This document shows positions 1 through 8,186 of a stretch of DNA of 24,507 bases, piece by piece. The stretch comes from Proteobacteria bacterium UBA7447. GTDB lineage: Bacteria; Pseudomonadota; Gammaproteobacteria; Arenicellales; UBA868. The notes beneath the pieces are model-generated. The model was not told the DNA's origin. It saw only the letters and a program-made list of their open reading frames with translations, and did not search any database. The DNA lies in assembly GCA_002477475.1 (NCBI GenBank), contig DLPX01000084.1:1-24507 (forward strand), read 5' to 3'. The position numbers and the translations under genes are program-made. Numbering within the stretch: position 1 is the first letter of the stretch; each line of letters starts with the position of its first letter.

Positions 1-66
1 CCATTCCAGAATGTTTTAAGAACCCGGGCGAAATGCAACTTGCACTCAACCGGTTCCTTCTGATCA
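1..66. other. short flank beyond tRNA-Leu, no feature
   Basis: These 66 bases lie downstream of the tRNA on its strand. By synteny a second tRNA or rimP would follow outside the window. I see no reading frame, terminator hairpin or RNA gene here. Confidence 0.5.
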
Positions 67-151
67 TGGTGCCGAAGGCCGGACTCGAACCGGCACGGCT
101 TGCGCCACCGCCCCCTCAAGACGGCGTGTCTACCAGTTCCACCACTTCGGC
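67..151 (-). tRNA. leuU: tRNA-Leu (anticodon GAG)
   Basis: Read on the minus strand this is an 85-base class II tRNA. The acceptor stem GCCGAAG pairs perfectly with CTTCGGC and is followed by discriminator A and an encoded CCA. The anticodon stem CCGTC/GGCGG closes a seven-base loop TTGAGGG, giving anticodon GAG. A variable arm (GGCGCAAGCC region) and a T-loop TTCGAGT are also present. It decodes CUC and CUU leucine codons. It lies 48 bases downstream of secG, the usual gammaproteobacterial position (secG, leuU, then rimP-nusA-infB), so it is probably cotranscribed with secG. The 66 bases beyond it would lead towards rimP, but no gene is visible there. Confidence 0.97.
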
Positions 152-199
152 ATATTGATCAGCCACATCAGGATATCGCTCTATTTTATATCTGGAATG

Positions 200-577
200 C
201 TAATTGCTGTTTGGGGCGGAGGGGATATCCGACTCAGCACCACCATCCTCTTTCAATGCATCCTCATTACCGACGCTTGGAACATCTGAAGACTGCTGAA
301 TACTTTCCCCAGTCATTACGCTCCGTGGTGCGGCACTTTGTTGGGTATAGATATAGGCAAGACTAAGTCCGGTAATAAAAAATAGTGCCGCGAGTCCTGC
401 GGTGACCCTGCTTAAGAAGGTCGCTGAGCCCCGACTGCCAAACACTGAGCTGGAAGATCCTCCGCCAAAAGCGGCGCCCATATCCGCTCCCTTCCCCTGC
501 TGAAGAAGAACAAGGACTACGATCGCAATCGCTGCGACGAGATGGACGACGGTAAAAATACTGGTAAGCAGGTTCAT
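200..577 (-). CDS. secG: SecG, Sec translocon subunit
   Basis: This 125-residue protein is the small SecG subunit of the SecYEG export channel in the inner membrane, which assists SecA-driven translocation. It has two hydrophobic segments (about residues 3-25 and 53-77) joined by the family's glycine/serine-rich cytoplasmic loop with LLQQGKGADMGAAFGGG and SSSSVFGSRGS. The C-terminal 45 residues are polar and low-complexity, as is common in SecG. Its ATG overlaps the tpiA stop codon as ATGA, so the two are probably translationally coupled. The length is typical of gammaproteobacterial SecG. Confidence 0.96.
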   Translation of the reverse strand: MNLLTSIFTVVHLVAAIAIVVLVLLQQGKGADMGAAFGGGSSSSVFGSRGSATFLSRVTAGLAALFFITGLSLAYIYTQQSAAPRSVMTGESIQQSSDVPSVGNEDALKEDGGAESDIPSAPNSN

Positions 578-1329
578 AGGATAGCCGCCTCAATGATACC
601 AAGAAAGTCGGCGGCCTTTAGCGAGGCGCCGCCGATTAAGCCTCCATCAATATCGGGTTGCGAAAACAACCCCGCCGCATTGTCTGGCTTGACGCTGCCG
701 CCATATAGTATCCGAGTGCCCTCGGCTGCCTGTCCACTGGCGGCAGCAATTCTCTGCCGAATCAGGCAATGAACCTCCTGAGCCTGTTCGTCGGTCGCGG
801 TCAACCCAGTGCCGATTGCCCAGACCGGCTCGTAGGCGACTAACGCTTTAGGAAAAACGCCAATTCCCGTCTCATCGATTACCGCGTCCAACTGCCGACA
901 AACCACATCCGCCGTCACATTACGTTCCCGTTCTTCTCGAGTCTCGCCGACGCAAATAATCGGAGTCAGACCCTTCGCTGCCGCCACAGAGGCTTTCACA
1001 CCGACGTCGGCATCGCTCTCCGAATAAAGACTGCGACGCTCCGAATGCCCCAATATGGCGAACTCACAACCTATATCGACAAGCATGTCTGCAGCAATGG
1101 CACCCGTGAAGGCTCCCGGCTCGTGGATATCCAGATCTTGCGCACCCATGGCGATGGGCGTCCCAGTTGCCACTGCTGAACATAAATCGAGATAAACAAA
1201 GGGCGGACACACCACTACGTCCACTGCATCGCTTTGTGTAAGCCCTGAGCCGATGCCCGAGACGAGTGTCTCGGTCATCTCTCGACTTCCGTTCATCTTC
1301 CAGTTTCCAGCAACCAGCGGCCGTCTCAT
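574..1329 (-). CDS. tpiA: triosephosphate isomerase
   Basis: This 251-residue TIM-barrel enzyme interconverts dihydroxyacetone phosphate and glyceraldehyde 3-phosphate in glycolysis and gluconeogenesis. The catalytic residues are visible: Lys11 in AGNWKMNG, His95 in AILGHSERR and Glu167 in YEPVWAIGTG. The flexible lid WAIGTG and the phosphate-binding ILYGGSVKPDNA follow. The ATG at 1329 has GGAG seven bases upstream. The gene lies between glmM and secG, an arrangement seen in several Gammaproteobacteria but not in E. coli. Its stop overlaps the secG start. A 118-base gap separates it from glmM, so it may have its own promoter. Confidence 0.97.
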   Translation of the reverse strand: MRRPLVAGNWKMNGSREMTETLVSGIGSGLTQSDAVDVVVCPPFVYLDLCSAVATGTPIAMGAQDLDIHEPGAFTGAIAADMLVDIGCEFAILGHSERRSLYSESDADVGVKASVAAAKGLTPIICVGETREERERNVTADVVCRQLDAVIDETGIGVFPKALVAYEPVWAIGTGLTATDEQAQEVHCLIRQRIAAASGQAAEGTRILYGGSVKPDNAAGLFSQPDIDGGLIGGASLKAADFLGIIEAAIL

Positions 1330-1403
1330 AGATATGCTCCGATGCCGACTCTAGGTCTGCAGCGTGGTTTTCTCAGGCAAAAAAGGTCGTGAATGGTAAC
1401 GGC

Positions 1404-1443
1404 CGGCAGGTAGCGACGCAAGCGCCACAACAGAGCCCTGCCG
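1404..1443 (-). repeat. inverted repeat between glmM and tpiA
   Basis: CGGCAGG at 1404-1410 and CCTGCCG at 1437-1443 are perfect seven-base inverted repeats separated by 26 bases. The intervening sequence itself contains a smaller GC-rich hairpin. The structure would form just after the glmM stop and before tpiA. The nearest T-run on the minus strand is about 15 bases further on, so it does not look like a classical intrinsic terminator. It could be an RNA-stabilising or attenuating structure, or chance. Confidence 0.3.
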
Positions 1444-1447
1444 CCGC

Positions 1448-2791
1448 TCAAGCCAACACGCTAATCTGGTCCGCCAGTTCTCTTGCCAGTTCTCCCACCC
1501 TGGCTTCGTCCTCTCCCTCCACCATTACTCGAATGAGGGGCTCTGTTCCTGAGGCGCGCAAAACCACCCGCCCCCGCGATCCCAACTGCTTCTCGCAGAT
1601 TTTCACCGCCTCAGTCACTCGGGACTGCTCCAGCAATTCCGCAGGTCGCGCGTGCTCCGTCGAGACATTTACGAGCTTCTGCGGAAAGATTTGCAAGTCT
1701 TCTACAAGGTCTGCCAGAGATTTTCCGGTTTTTTGCATTACCTCGAGCACGGCAAGGGCAGCGACCAGTCCGTCTCCGGTTGTACTTCGATCCAACGACA
1801 GAATATGTCCGGAGGTTTCTCCTCCCAGTGTCCAATTTCGCGTGACGAGCTCTTCCAGCACAAAACGATCGCCTACCCTGGCACGGACAAATTGGATTCC
1901 CTGTGCCTCGCACGCCACCTCGACACCGAGATTAGTCATCAAGGTGCCGACAACTCCTTTGCAATCGCCTCCCTGCCGACGATACCGACTCAGAATAAAG
2001 AGGATACCGTCCCCATCAACAAGACGCCCTTGGGCGTCGGCGAGCACCACCCGATCGGCGTCCCCATCGAATGCAATCCCCACGTCTGCACCACACTGGT
2101 TTACAAGACTGCAGATCGTCTGCGGATAAGTCGACCCGGATTCCCGATTGATATTGAACCCATCTGGCTCAATGCCGATGCCGGTAACCTCAGCACCCAG
2201 CTCCCGCAATACGAGTGGCCCCACCTGGTAAGCGGCGCCATTAGCGCAATCGACGGCTACTTTGAGTCCATCCAATCTAACTCCGGGCGGCAGCGTGTTG
2301 CGGCAATGTTCCGTATAGCGCGGCAGAGCGTCAATCAGGCGCTCTGCTTTGCCGAGTGCCTCCGGCCCAACCGTGCTCATCGGCTCTGACATTAAAGCCT
2401 CAATTGATTCTTCTGTCTCATCATCCAATTTTTTACCGGATTCTGAAAAAAACTTGATGCCGTTGTCGTGATAGGGATTGTGCGACGCGCTGATCACGAT
2501 CCCTCCGCAGGCACCCACCTGCCGAGTCAGATAGGCAATGCCGGGGGTGGGCAGGGGACCCGTGAGGGCGATGTCGACTCCGGCAGCGCTCAGACCCGCC
2601 TCCAGCGCCGACTCCAGAAGGTATCCAGATATGCGGGTGTCCTTGCCAATAATTACTCGACCACGTGCGTGGCCGGCACCCAGGACCCGGCCTGCCGCCC
2701 ATCCCAGATGCAGGACTTCTGCCGGAGTAATGGGTGAGGTTCCCACCCTGCCCCGAACGCCGTCCGTACCGAAATAGCGACGCTTGACCAT
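1448..2791 (-). CDS. glmM: phosphoglucosamine mutase
   Basis: This 447-residue protein converts glucosamine 6-phosphate to glucosamine 1-phosphate, feeding UDP-GlcNAc synthesis for peptidoglycan and LPS. It is an alpha-D-phosphohexomutase. The phosphoserine loop SASHNPYHDNG carries the active Ser103, the metal-binding loop is FDGDADRV (Asp242, Asp244, Asp246), the sugar-specificity loop is GGETSGH (323-329), and the C-terminal phosphate-binding loop is RASGTEPLIRVMVEG (from residue 412). The N-terminal FGTDGVRG is typical of GlmM. The ATG lies four bases after the folP stop, so the two are almost certainly cotranscribed. Confidence 0.97.
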   Translation of the reverse strand: MVKRRYFGTDGVRGRVGTSPITPAEVLHLGWAAGRVLGAGHARGRVIIGKDTRISGYLLESALEAGLSAAGVDIALTGPLPTPGIAYLTRQVGACGGIVISASHNPYHDNGIKFFSESGKKLDDETEESIEALMSEPMSTVGPEALGKAERLIDALPRYTEHCRNTLPPGVRLDGLKVAVDCANGAAYQVGPLVLRELGAEVTGIGIEPDGFNINRESGSTYPQTICSLVNQCGADVGIAFDGDADRVVLADAQGRLVDGDGILFILSRYRRQGGDCKGVVGTLMTNLGVEVACEAQGIQFVRARVGDRFVLEELVTRNWTLGGETSGHILSLDRSTTGDGLVAALAVLEVMQKTGKSLADLVEDLQIFPQKLVNVSTEHARPAELLEQSRVTEAVKICEKQLGSRGRVVLRASGTEPLIRVMVEGEDEARVGELARELADQISVLA

Positions 2792-2795
2792 AAGA

Positions 2796-3626
2796 TCAGT
2801 TTACCGGCGACCGTGGGTCTGATACCAGCCCATTAGTCTGACCCAGTAATTTTCGGGTGACGTCAACATTATGAACACGGACAAACCGCGCGCCCTGCTC
2901 AACGGCCATCAGGGCCAGTAGCGCACTCACTCTGTCTAAAGTCTGTCTGGACGCAACCCGGGTAAGCGAACGAACAAACTTCTTACGCGAGACGCCGATC
3001 AGGACGGGGACCCCCATCCCAGTAAACGATTCCAAATGTCCGATAAGCGTGTGGTTATGTTGACGGGTCTTGCCAAACCCAAATCCCGGATCAATAACAA
3101 TCCGCTCACGATCGACCCCGCCTAGACCACAAGCGTCGATCCGAGACTGTAAAAACTCTCTGATCTCCCGGCCAATATCTTCGTAACGGGGTGCGTTCTG
3201 CATCGTGGCCGGAGTGCCTTTCATGTGCATAAGACAGACCGGAACATCCATGCGCGCGACCGTTGCAAGGGCCCCTGGTTTTCGTAACGCATAGATATCA
3301 TTAATCATGCAAGCCCCAGCAGCAACGGCGGCTTCCATGACCTCGGGCTTACTCGTATCGACCGATACCTTTATGCCGTCTTTCACGAGAGCTTCGATCA
3401 CTGGCAGCACCCGCGCAATTTCCACGTCTGCACTGACCAAGCCTGCGCCTGGTCGAGTTGACTCGCCGCCCACATCCACTACATGCGCCCCGTCTTCGGA
3501 CAGTTTACGGCCCTGCTCTATCGCTGCCGCATGGGAAGAGAATTCTCCGCCGTCAGAAAAGGAATCAGGCGTAACGTTGACGATCCCCATGATCTGGGGA
3601 TCGTCACTCAGACCAAGAGCAGGCAT
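2796..3626 (-). CDS. folP: dihydropteroate synthase
   Basis: This 276-residue TIM-barrel enzyme condenses p-aminobenzoate with dihydropterin pyrophosphate in folate synthesis and is the sulfonamide target. The family signatures occur in order: MGIVNVTPDSFSDGG (13-27), DVGGESTRPGA (51-61), VSVDTSKPEV (88-97), INDI (108-111), MHMKGTP (133-139), IDPGFGFGKT (178-187), GVSRKKF (211-217) and VRVHNV (249-254). The ATG at 3626 has GAGCGAGG just upstream. It sits 35 bases after ftsH and four before glmM, matching the conserved ftsH-folP-glmM operon. Confidence 0.97.
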   Translation of the reverse strand: MPALGLSDDPQIMGIVNVTPDSFSDGGEFSSHAAAIEQGRKLSEDGAHVVDVGGESTRPGAGLVSADVEIARVLPVIEALVKDGIKVSVDTSKPEVMEAAVAAGACMINDIYALRKPGALATVARMDVPVCLMHMKGTPATMQNAPRYEDIGREIREFLQSRIDACGLGGVDRERIVIDPGFGFGKTRQHNHTLIGHLESFTGMGVPVLIGVSRKKFVRSLTRVASRQTLDRVSALLALMAVEQGARFVRVHNVDVTRKLLGQTNGLVSDPRSPVN

Positions 3627-3661
3627 TCGGCCTCGCTCAGGCGATTTCCCGGCGCTGTGGC

Positions 3662-5581
3662 TCAGGCAGAATCGCCTGCGGGCGAATCCATATTGGGTTT
3701 GATATCAGGACGATCAGACTGCTGACCGCCATCGCCGCTTGAACGATTACCGTCGCTGCTTTCACCAGAAGACGGGGGCCGCGGAGTTTCCCCTTTCATA
3801 ATCTGATCGATCTGATCCGATTCAAGAGTCTCCCAATCCATCAGCGCGTGGGCCATGACTTCGATCATCTCTTTTCGGTTTTCGATGATGTCTCGAGCAC
3901 GGGCATACTGCTCCTCGATGATGCGGCTGATCTCCTGATCTACCTGCTCAGCGGTTGCATTACTTATATTTTTGTGGGTCGTCATATCCCGACCCAGAAA
4001 TACTTCCGATTCATTATCGCCGTAGACCCTCGGGCCAAGATGATCACTCATCCCCCAGCGCTGAACCATTTTCTGCGCCAAACCGGTTGCCTGTTCAAAA
4101 TCATTGGCCGCGCCGGTCGTCATTTGATTCATAAAGACTTCTTCAGCAATACGCCCGCCCATCAGCACCGCGATCCGCGCCAGCAGATGTTCGCGATTGT
4201 GGCTGTAGCGATCTTCCTCGGGCAGCTGCATCGTCACGCCCAATGCTCGTCCGCGGGGAATAATAGTGACTTTGTGTACAGGATCGGTCTGGTCGGATAG
4301 CGCTTTCGCAACCACCGCGTGGCCGGACTCGTGATACGCGGTATTCAGTCTTTCCTCTTCTGGCATAACGATTGAGCGCCTCTCGACGCCCATGATGACC
4401 TTGTCTTTAGCCAGTTCGAACTGCTCCATCGACACCTTCCGCCGGCTCGCCCGAGCCGCAAACAAAGCGGCCTCGTTGATGAGGTTGGCAAGATCTGCCC
4501 CGGAAAAACCCGGCGTCCCACGAGCAATAATGGCCGCATCCACATCATTGTCGATCGGCACTTTGCGCATATGTACTTTCAGGATCGCCTCACGACCTCG
4601 AATATCGGGCAGAGGAACATGCACCTGGCGATCAAAGCGTCCCGGGCGCAGCAGTGCAGGATCCAGAACATCCGGGCGGTTGGTTGCGGCAATCACGATA
4701 ATCCCCTCATTGCCCTCAAATCCGTCCATTTCTACAAGCAGTTGATTAAGGGTCTGCTCACGTTCGTCGTGACCTCCCCCAAGGCCTGCGCCGCGCTGGC
4801 GTCCTACGGCGTCGATCTCATCGATAAAAATAATGCAGGGTGCGTTCTTCTTGGCCTGCTCAAACATATCCCGCACTCGTGAGGCGCCGACCCCCACGAA
4901 CATTTCGACAAAATCTGAACCCGAGATAGTGAAAAACGGAACCTTGGCTTCCCCCGCGATCGCTCTCGCAAGCAGCGTTTTTCCGGTTCCGGGGCTTCCC
5001 GTCATCAACACGCCACGCGGAATCCTTCCACCCAGTTTCTGAAAACGCGACGGATCCTGGAGAAACTCCACTAGTTCGCCGACTTCTTCCTTGGCTTCAT
5101 CGACCCCTGCCACATCTTGAAAGGTGACATTGTTCTTGTCCTCAGTCAGCATCCGAGCCTTGCTCTTGCCGAAACTTAATGCGCCCCGGCCGCCACCGCC
5201 CTGCATCTGGCGCATGAAGAATATCCACACGCCGACCAGCAGAAGCAATGGGAACCAACTGATGAAGATCTGCATCAGCAGAGAAGCCTCTTCTTCTTTT
5301 TGCGCCTTGATCACGATATCGGCTTTGAGAAGGTCGTTAACCAGGCCGGGATCGCCAGGTGAATAGGTGACATATCTCTCACCGTTGCGGCCCCTGATGT
5401 AAATCGTGGCCCCGTCAATAGTGACCTGCTCCACGGACCCCCGCTCCACCTCGTCCAGAAACACCGAGTAATCGATCTCCTTGCCCGCCCGGTTCTGTTC
5501 CGGCGCGAAATTATTAAATACCGCCATCAAAACCATTGCGATGACGAGCCAAAGCACCAAATTCTTGGTTAAATTATTCAT
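3662..5581 (-). CDS. ftsH: ATP-dependent zinc metalloprotease FtsH
   Basis: This 639-residue membrane-anchored AAA+ protease degrades misfolded membrane proteins and regulators. Two membrane segments (about 8-25 and 102-123) flank a periplasmic domain. The AAA+ domain has Walker A GSPGTGKT (195-202), Walker B IIFIDEID (250-257), the pore motif MFVGVGASRVRDMF, and the second region of homology with two arginine fingers (298-318). The protease domain has HESGH (417-421) with Asp494 as the third zinc ligand. Walker A carries Ser where E. coli FtsH has Pro; this does not affect the essential Gly-Lys-Thr. The C-terminal 40 residues are polar and variable. It lies 88 bases after rlmE. Confidence 0.98.
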   Translation of the reverse strand: MNNLTKNLVLWLVIAMVLMAVFNNFAPEQNRAGKEIDYSVFLDEVERGSVEQVTIDGATIYIRGRNGERYVTYSPGDPGLVNDLLKADIVIKAQKEEEASLLMQIFISWFPLLLLVGVWIFFMRQMQGGGGRGALSFGKSKARMLTEDKNNVTFQDVAGVDEAKEEVGELVEFLQDPSRFQKLGGRIPRGVLMTGSPGTGKTLLARAIAGEAKVPFFTISGSDFVEMFVGVGASRVRDMFEQAKKNAPCIIFIDEIDAVGRQRGAGLGGGHDEREQTLNQLLVEMDGFEGNEGIIVIAATNRPDVLDPALLRPGRFDRQVHVPLPDIRGREAILKVHMRKVPIDNDVDAAIIARGTPGFSGADLANLINEAALFAARASRRKVSMEQFELAKDKVIMGVERRSIVMPEEERLNTAYHESGHAVVAKALSDQTDPVHKVTIIPRGRALGVTMQLPEEDRYSHNREHLLARIAVLMGGRIAEEVFMNQMTTGAANDFEQATGLAQKMVQRWGMSDHLGPRVYGDNESEVFLGRDMTTHKNISNATAEQVDQEISRIIEEQYARARDIIENRKEMIEVMAHALMDWETLESDQIDQIMKGETPRPPSSGESSDGNRSSGDGGQQSDRPDIKPNMDSPAGDSA

Positions 5582-5669
5582 AAGCCTTCAATGATCAAAC
5601 TTAAGTCCACAATCGGATTTTCAGAAATTCGCATGTTGATCGGCGATCGTGGGATTTTGAGAGTTTTTC

Positions 5670-6317
5670 CTATGAAACACAAACTTCTCCCACGGCGACG
5701 GGTTGTCGAGCGACCAAATAGGCCTCGGCACTTTTCGCGCGTGAAGCGTTCGGCTTTCTGACCCGAACCACAGCAAATATCTTTTCCACTTTATGCCGCA
5801 AAGCATCAGCCTGCTCCCCTTCAAAAAACTTTCCAATGAATACCCCTTTTGGCCCTAGATGCCCCAATGCAAACCGGACGGCCGCAAGCATCAAATCTTC
5901 CATCGCAGCCTGGTCAACACTGGATATCCCGGTAATATTGGGGGCTAAATCAGAAATTACAAGGTCTGCCGGCCGCTCGCCGAGCGCCTCACTTAACTCT
6001 TTCACCACGGCATCCTCAAGAAAATCACCCTTGATACCTGTTACTCCAGAGATCTTCCCCATATCGAGTCGGTCTACCGCAACCACAATTCCAGTCGAAC
6101 CAACTTTTGCCGCCGCGTATTGACTCCAACTACCCGGTGCCGCCCCAAGATCAACGACTGACATCCCCGCGCGCAGGAGACGCTCCTTTTCATCCAGTTG
6201 TTGCAGCTTGAAGGCAGCGCGAGAACGATAGTCGCTTTCCCTGGCTTTCTTGACGTAGGGATCCCGATTCTGTCGTGCCGCCCAGTTGCGAGATCTTGAA
6301 GCGCGCTTAGAGCCCAT
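5670..6317 (-). CDS. rlmE: 23S rRNA (uridine-2'-O)-methyltransferase RlmE
   Basis: This 215-residue protein (FtsJ/RrmJ family) methylates the ribose of U2552 in 23S rRNA on the 50S subunit, using S-adenosylmethionine. The N-terminal SRAAFKL contains catalytic Lys37 and VDLGAAPGSWSQ is the SAM-binding loop. The remaining K-D-K-E residues are Asp123 in SDLAPN, Lys163 in GKFFEGE, and Glu198 in the KPNASRAKSAEAYLV segment. It is the first gene of the rlmE-ftsH-folP-glmM run and is divergent from yhbY across a 54-base gap, exactly as in E. coli. Confidence 0.97.
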   Translation of the reverse strand: MGSKRASRSRNWAARQNRDPYVKKARESDYRSRAAFKLQQLDEKERLLRAGMSVVDLGAAPGSWSQYAAAKVGSTGIVVAVDRLDMGKISGVTGIKGDFLEDAVVKELSEALGERPADLVISDLAPNITGISSVDQAAMEDLMLAAVRFALGHLGPKGVFIGKFFEGEQADALRHKVEKIFAVVRVRKPNASRAKSAEAYLVARQPVAVGEVCVS

Positions 6318-6371
6318 TGTGTGTCAGTGTTATCCTGTGACCCGGCCGTTAATTGATTTATCGAGACCCTC

Positions 6372-6662
6372 ATGAAACTGAGCGGAAAACAACTCAACCA
6401 CCTGCGATCTCTGGCACACCATCTCAAACCCGTCGTGACGGTGGGCGCGGCCGGCGTCACACCCGCCGTCGCTTCGGAGCTCGAAGTCGCTCTCACAAGT
6501 CATGAGTTGGTCAAAATCAGATTGCCCTCTCTGGGAAAAAGCGAAAAACGCGAGCTGCTTGATCGCCTGTGTACAATGACTGAATCTTCTCCTGTGCAAC
6601 TGATCGGCCGCATCGGCGTTGCGTTTCGCACATCGCCCGACCAGTTGATTCGTCTACCTTGA
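6372..6662 (+). CDS. yhbY: CRM-domain RNA-binding protein YhbY
   Basis: This 96-residue single-domain protein binds RNA through a CRM domain and in E. coli associates with pre-50S ribosomal particles. Visible family features are an N-terminal LSGKQLNHLRSLAHHLKP, the GxxG loop VGAAGVTPAV (Gly25 and Gly28), the central HELVKIRLP and the C-terminal QLIGRIGVAFR. It is divergently paired with rlmE, a conserved arrangement that fits a shared role in large-subunit maturation. The NRDE-family gene starts 26 bases downstream and may be cotranscribed. Confidence 0.95.
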   Translation: MKLSGKQLNHLRSLAHHLKPVVTVGAAGVTPAVASELEVALTSHELVKIRLPSLGKSEKRELLDRLCTMTESSPVQLIGRIGVAFRTSPDQLIRLP

Positions 6663-6688
6663 GATTCTAACCAACCCGTGTCTGGGCT

Positions 6689-7489
6689 ATGTGTTTTGTC
6701 GCCGTTGCGCTCGGTATCAGCAAGAACTTCCCTTTAATTCTCGCGGCTAACCGGGATGAGGTTTTCTCAAGGCCGGCTGAACCCATGACGCGGTGGATCG
6801 AGAGTCCTTCAGTCATCGCGGGTCGGGATCTTAGCGCCGGCGGGACCTGGCTTGGACTGTCACAAGAAGGCCGCTTTGCTGCGTTGACAAACTGTGGCAC
6901 GGCCGCCGTCTCCAGAAAATCTGGAACGCTGTCGCGAGGAATGATCGTAAAAGATTTTCTGCTGGGGCAGCCCGACACGCTGCGCGATACCGAGACCGGA
7001 GCGCTCGCAGATCAACCTGGTTACGGCGGATTTAACCTGATCGCCGGCAACCTCTCTAAAGTAACTATTTTAAGTAACGTGTCGTCTTTCCATCGTTCAG
7101 AACACTCGGGTGTGTTCGTTTTGAGCAACTGCCCGCCCAATATCGAGTGGCCGAAAACCCGTCTCGGGGCAATAAGGTTTTCGGAGGTGCTCAGTCTCTC
7201 GGACACATCCGGAGGCAAAGAAGAGTTGAAAAATTCCCTCTTTGATTTTCTTGCCGATTCAACACCGGTAACGCCTTCGACAGAGGCGCGTGGAGACGAT
7301 GCCTTATCCAGCACATTGCAGCGAGTGATATTTGTCAGGGGAAGCCACTATGGCACCAGAGCAAGCAGCGTAATCATCGTAGATCAACACGGACAGGCCG
7401 CATTCTATGAACGAACCTTCAATGCTCACAGTCAGTTGGCTCTTGAAAGTGAGGAGCGCATCCAGATCAATGAATTGCGCTCACCCTAA
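6689..7489 (+). CDS. NRDE-family (TANGO2-like) protein
   Basis: This 266-residue protein belongs to the NRDE / TANGO2 family. Cys2 directly follows the initiator Met, as expected for an N-terminal nucleophile hydrolase fold. The diagnostic Asn-Arg-Asp-Glu motif is at 21-24 in AANRDEVFSRP and GGTWLG is at 51-56. The biochemical role is not established; the eukaryotic relative has been linked to haem and lipid handling. No signal peptide or membrane segment is visible, so it is probably cytoplasmic. It follows yhbY by 26 bases and is convergent with hflD, 16 bases separating their stop codons. No terminator is visible between them. Confidence 0.9.
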   Translation: MCFVAVALGISKNFPLILAANRDEVFSRPAEPMTRWIESPSVIAGRDLSAGGTWLGLSQEGRFAALTNCGTAAVSRKSGTLSRGMIVKDFLLGQPDTLRDTETGALADQPGYGGFNLIAGNLSKVTILSNVSSFHRSEHSGVFVLSNCPPNIEWPKTRLGAIRFSEVLSLSDTSGGKEELKNSLFDFLADSTPVTPSTEARGDDALSSTLQRVIFVRGSHYGTRASSVIIVDQHGQAAFYERTFNAHSQLALESEERIQINELRSP

Positions 7490-7505
7490 AACCCAGCTAT
7501 GCAGA

Positions 7506-8147
7506 TCAATACCCGCCCATTGAGTGCGCATCCAATAGCCGGCGCGCCGAGTCCGCCAGCCTTTTTCGTCCGAGCAGTATCTGCCACTTGCGGCCGCCCA
7601 GCTCATGAAAAAGATACGCGGCGCGCACACCGGCCAGCAGTACTGCCCGCACTTTGAGAACAATCGTCTCATCTTTCAGATGTCGCTCGCTGCCCCGGAT
7701 GACGATCTTCGGCGAAAGCAAGCTCACAGTGGCTGAATAGATGTCTGCAAAGACAGCAATCCCTTCGGGAGAGACGGGATCCTGGATTGTTTTCCCATCG
7801 CGAATTTCTTCCAGTTGGGAACGCAGCCGTGATGCGGCTGTGGTGTCACGTCTTAATCGTTTCTGGATGTCGATCATGGCAATCGCATACCGCAGTCGCT
7901 CCACCGCCGATGGATCAGGACTTTTTCGTGCAATGTCGGGCAAGCCCGCATAGACACCCTGGACTCCCCCCAATGCCATCTCAGTGTCGTTTTCATTCAA
8001 GACCAGAATACTCTCAAGCGCGCAGCGTAACGGTTCCGGCTGACCGTGGCCCCGTCGGGCGAACTCTTGCGCCAGCAGAGCACATTGACAGACTCCCGCC
8101 AGCGCCAGAACGCGTTGCTCGTCCCGGGAAGGCTCCCGATCACTCAT
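7506..8147 (-). CDS. hflD: HflD, high-frequency lysogenization protein family
   Basis: This 213-residue protein belongs to the HflD (DUF489) family, which in E. coli is membrane-associated and binds phage lambda CII. Its normal cellular role is unclear. Family features are the N-terminal LALAGVCQCALLAQ, a central region with RLRYAIAMIDIQKRL, and the conserved C-terminal VRAVLLAGVRAAYLF followed by ELGGRKWQILLGRKRL. In many Gammaproteobacteria it lies between mnmA and purB. Neither is present here; it follows the Gfo/Idh oxidoreductase gene by 39 bases and may share its transcript. No clear ribosome binding site precedes the ATG. Confidence 0.92.
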   Translation of the reverse strand: MSDREPSRDEQRVLALAGVCQCALLAQEFARRGHGQPEPLRCALESILVLNENDTEMALGGVQGVYAGLPDIARKSPDPSAVERLRYAIAMIDIQKRLRRDTTAASRLRSQLEEIRDGKTIQDPVSPEGIAVFADIYSATVSLLSPKIVIRGSERHLKDETIVLKVRAVLLAGVRAAYLFHELGGRKWQILLGRKRLADSARRLLDAHSMGGY

Positions 8148-8186
8148 GTTTTCGAGATCAGGGAAAATGTGCTTCCCGAACAGTCG

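Noticed and set aside
118..121. Selenocysteine or suppressor identity for the class II tRNA
   Set aside because: The anticodon loop reads GAG and the acceptor stem is a normal seven pairs, so it is an ordinary tRNA-Leu and does not explain the TAG in the DUF1772-like gene.
183..190. TATAAAAT on the minus strand ahead of tRNA-Leu as a separate tRNA promoter
   Set aside because: No -35 element at 16-18 bases was found, and the position between secG and the tRNA fits cotranscription; it remains possible but unsupported.
1389..2389. Two overlapping plus-strand open frames opposite glmM
   Set aside because: They are low-complexity shadow translations of the conserved glmM gene.
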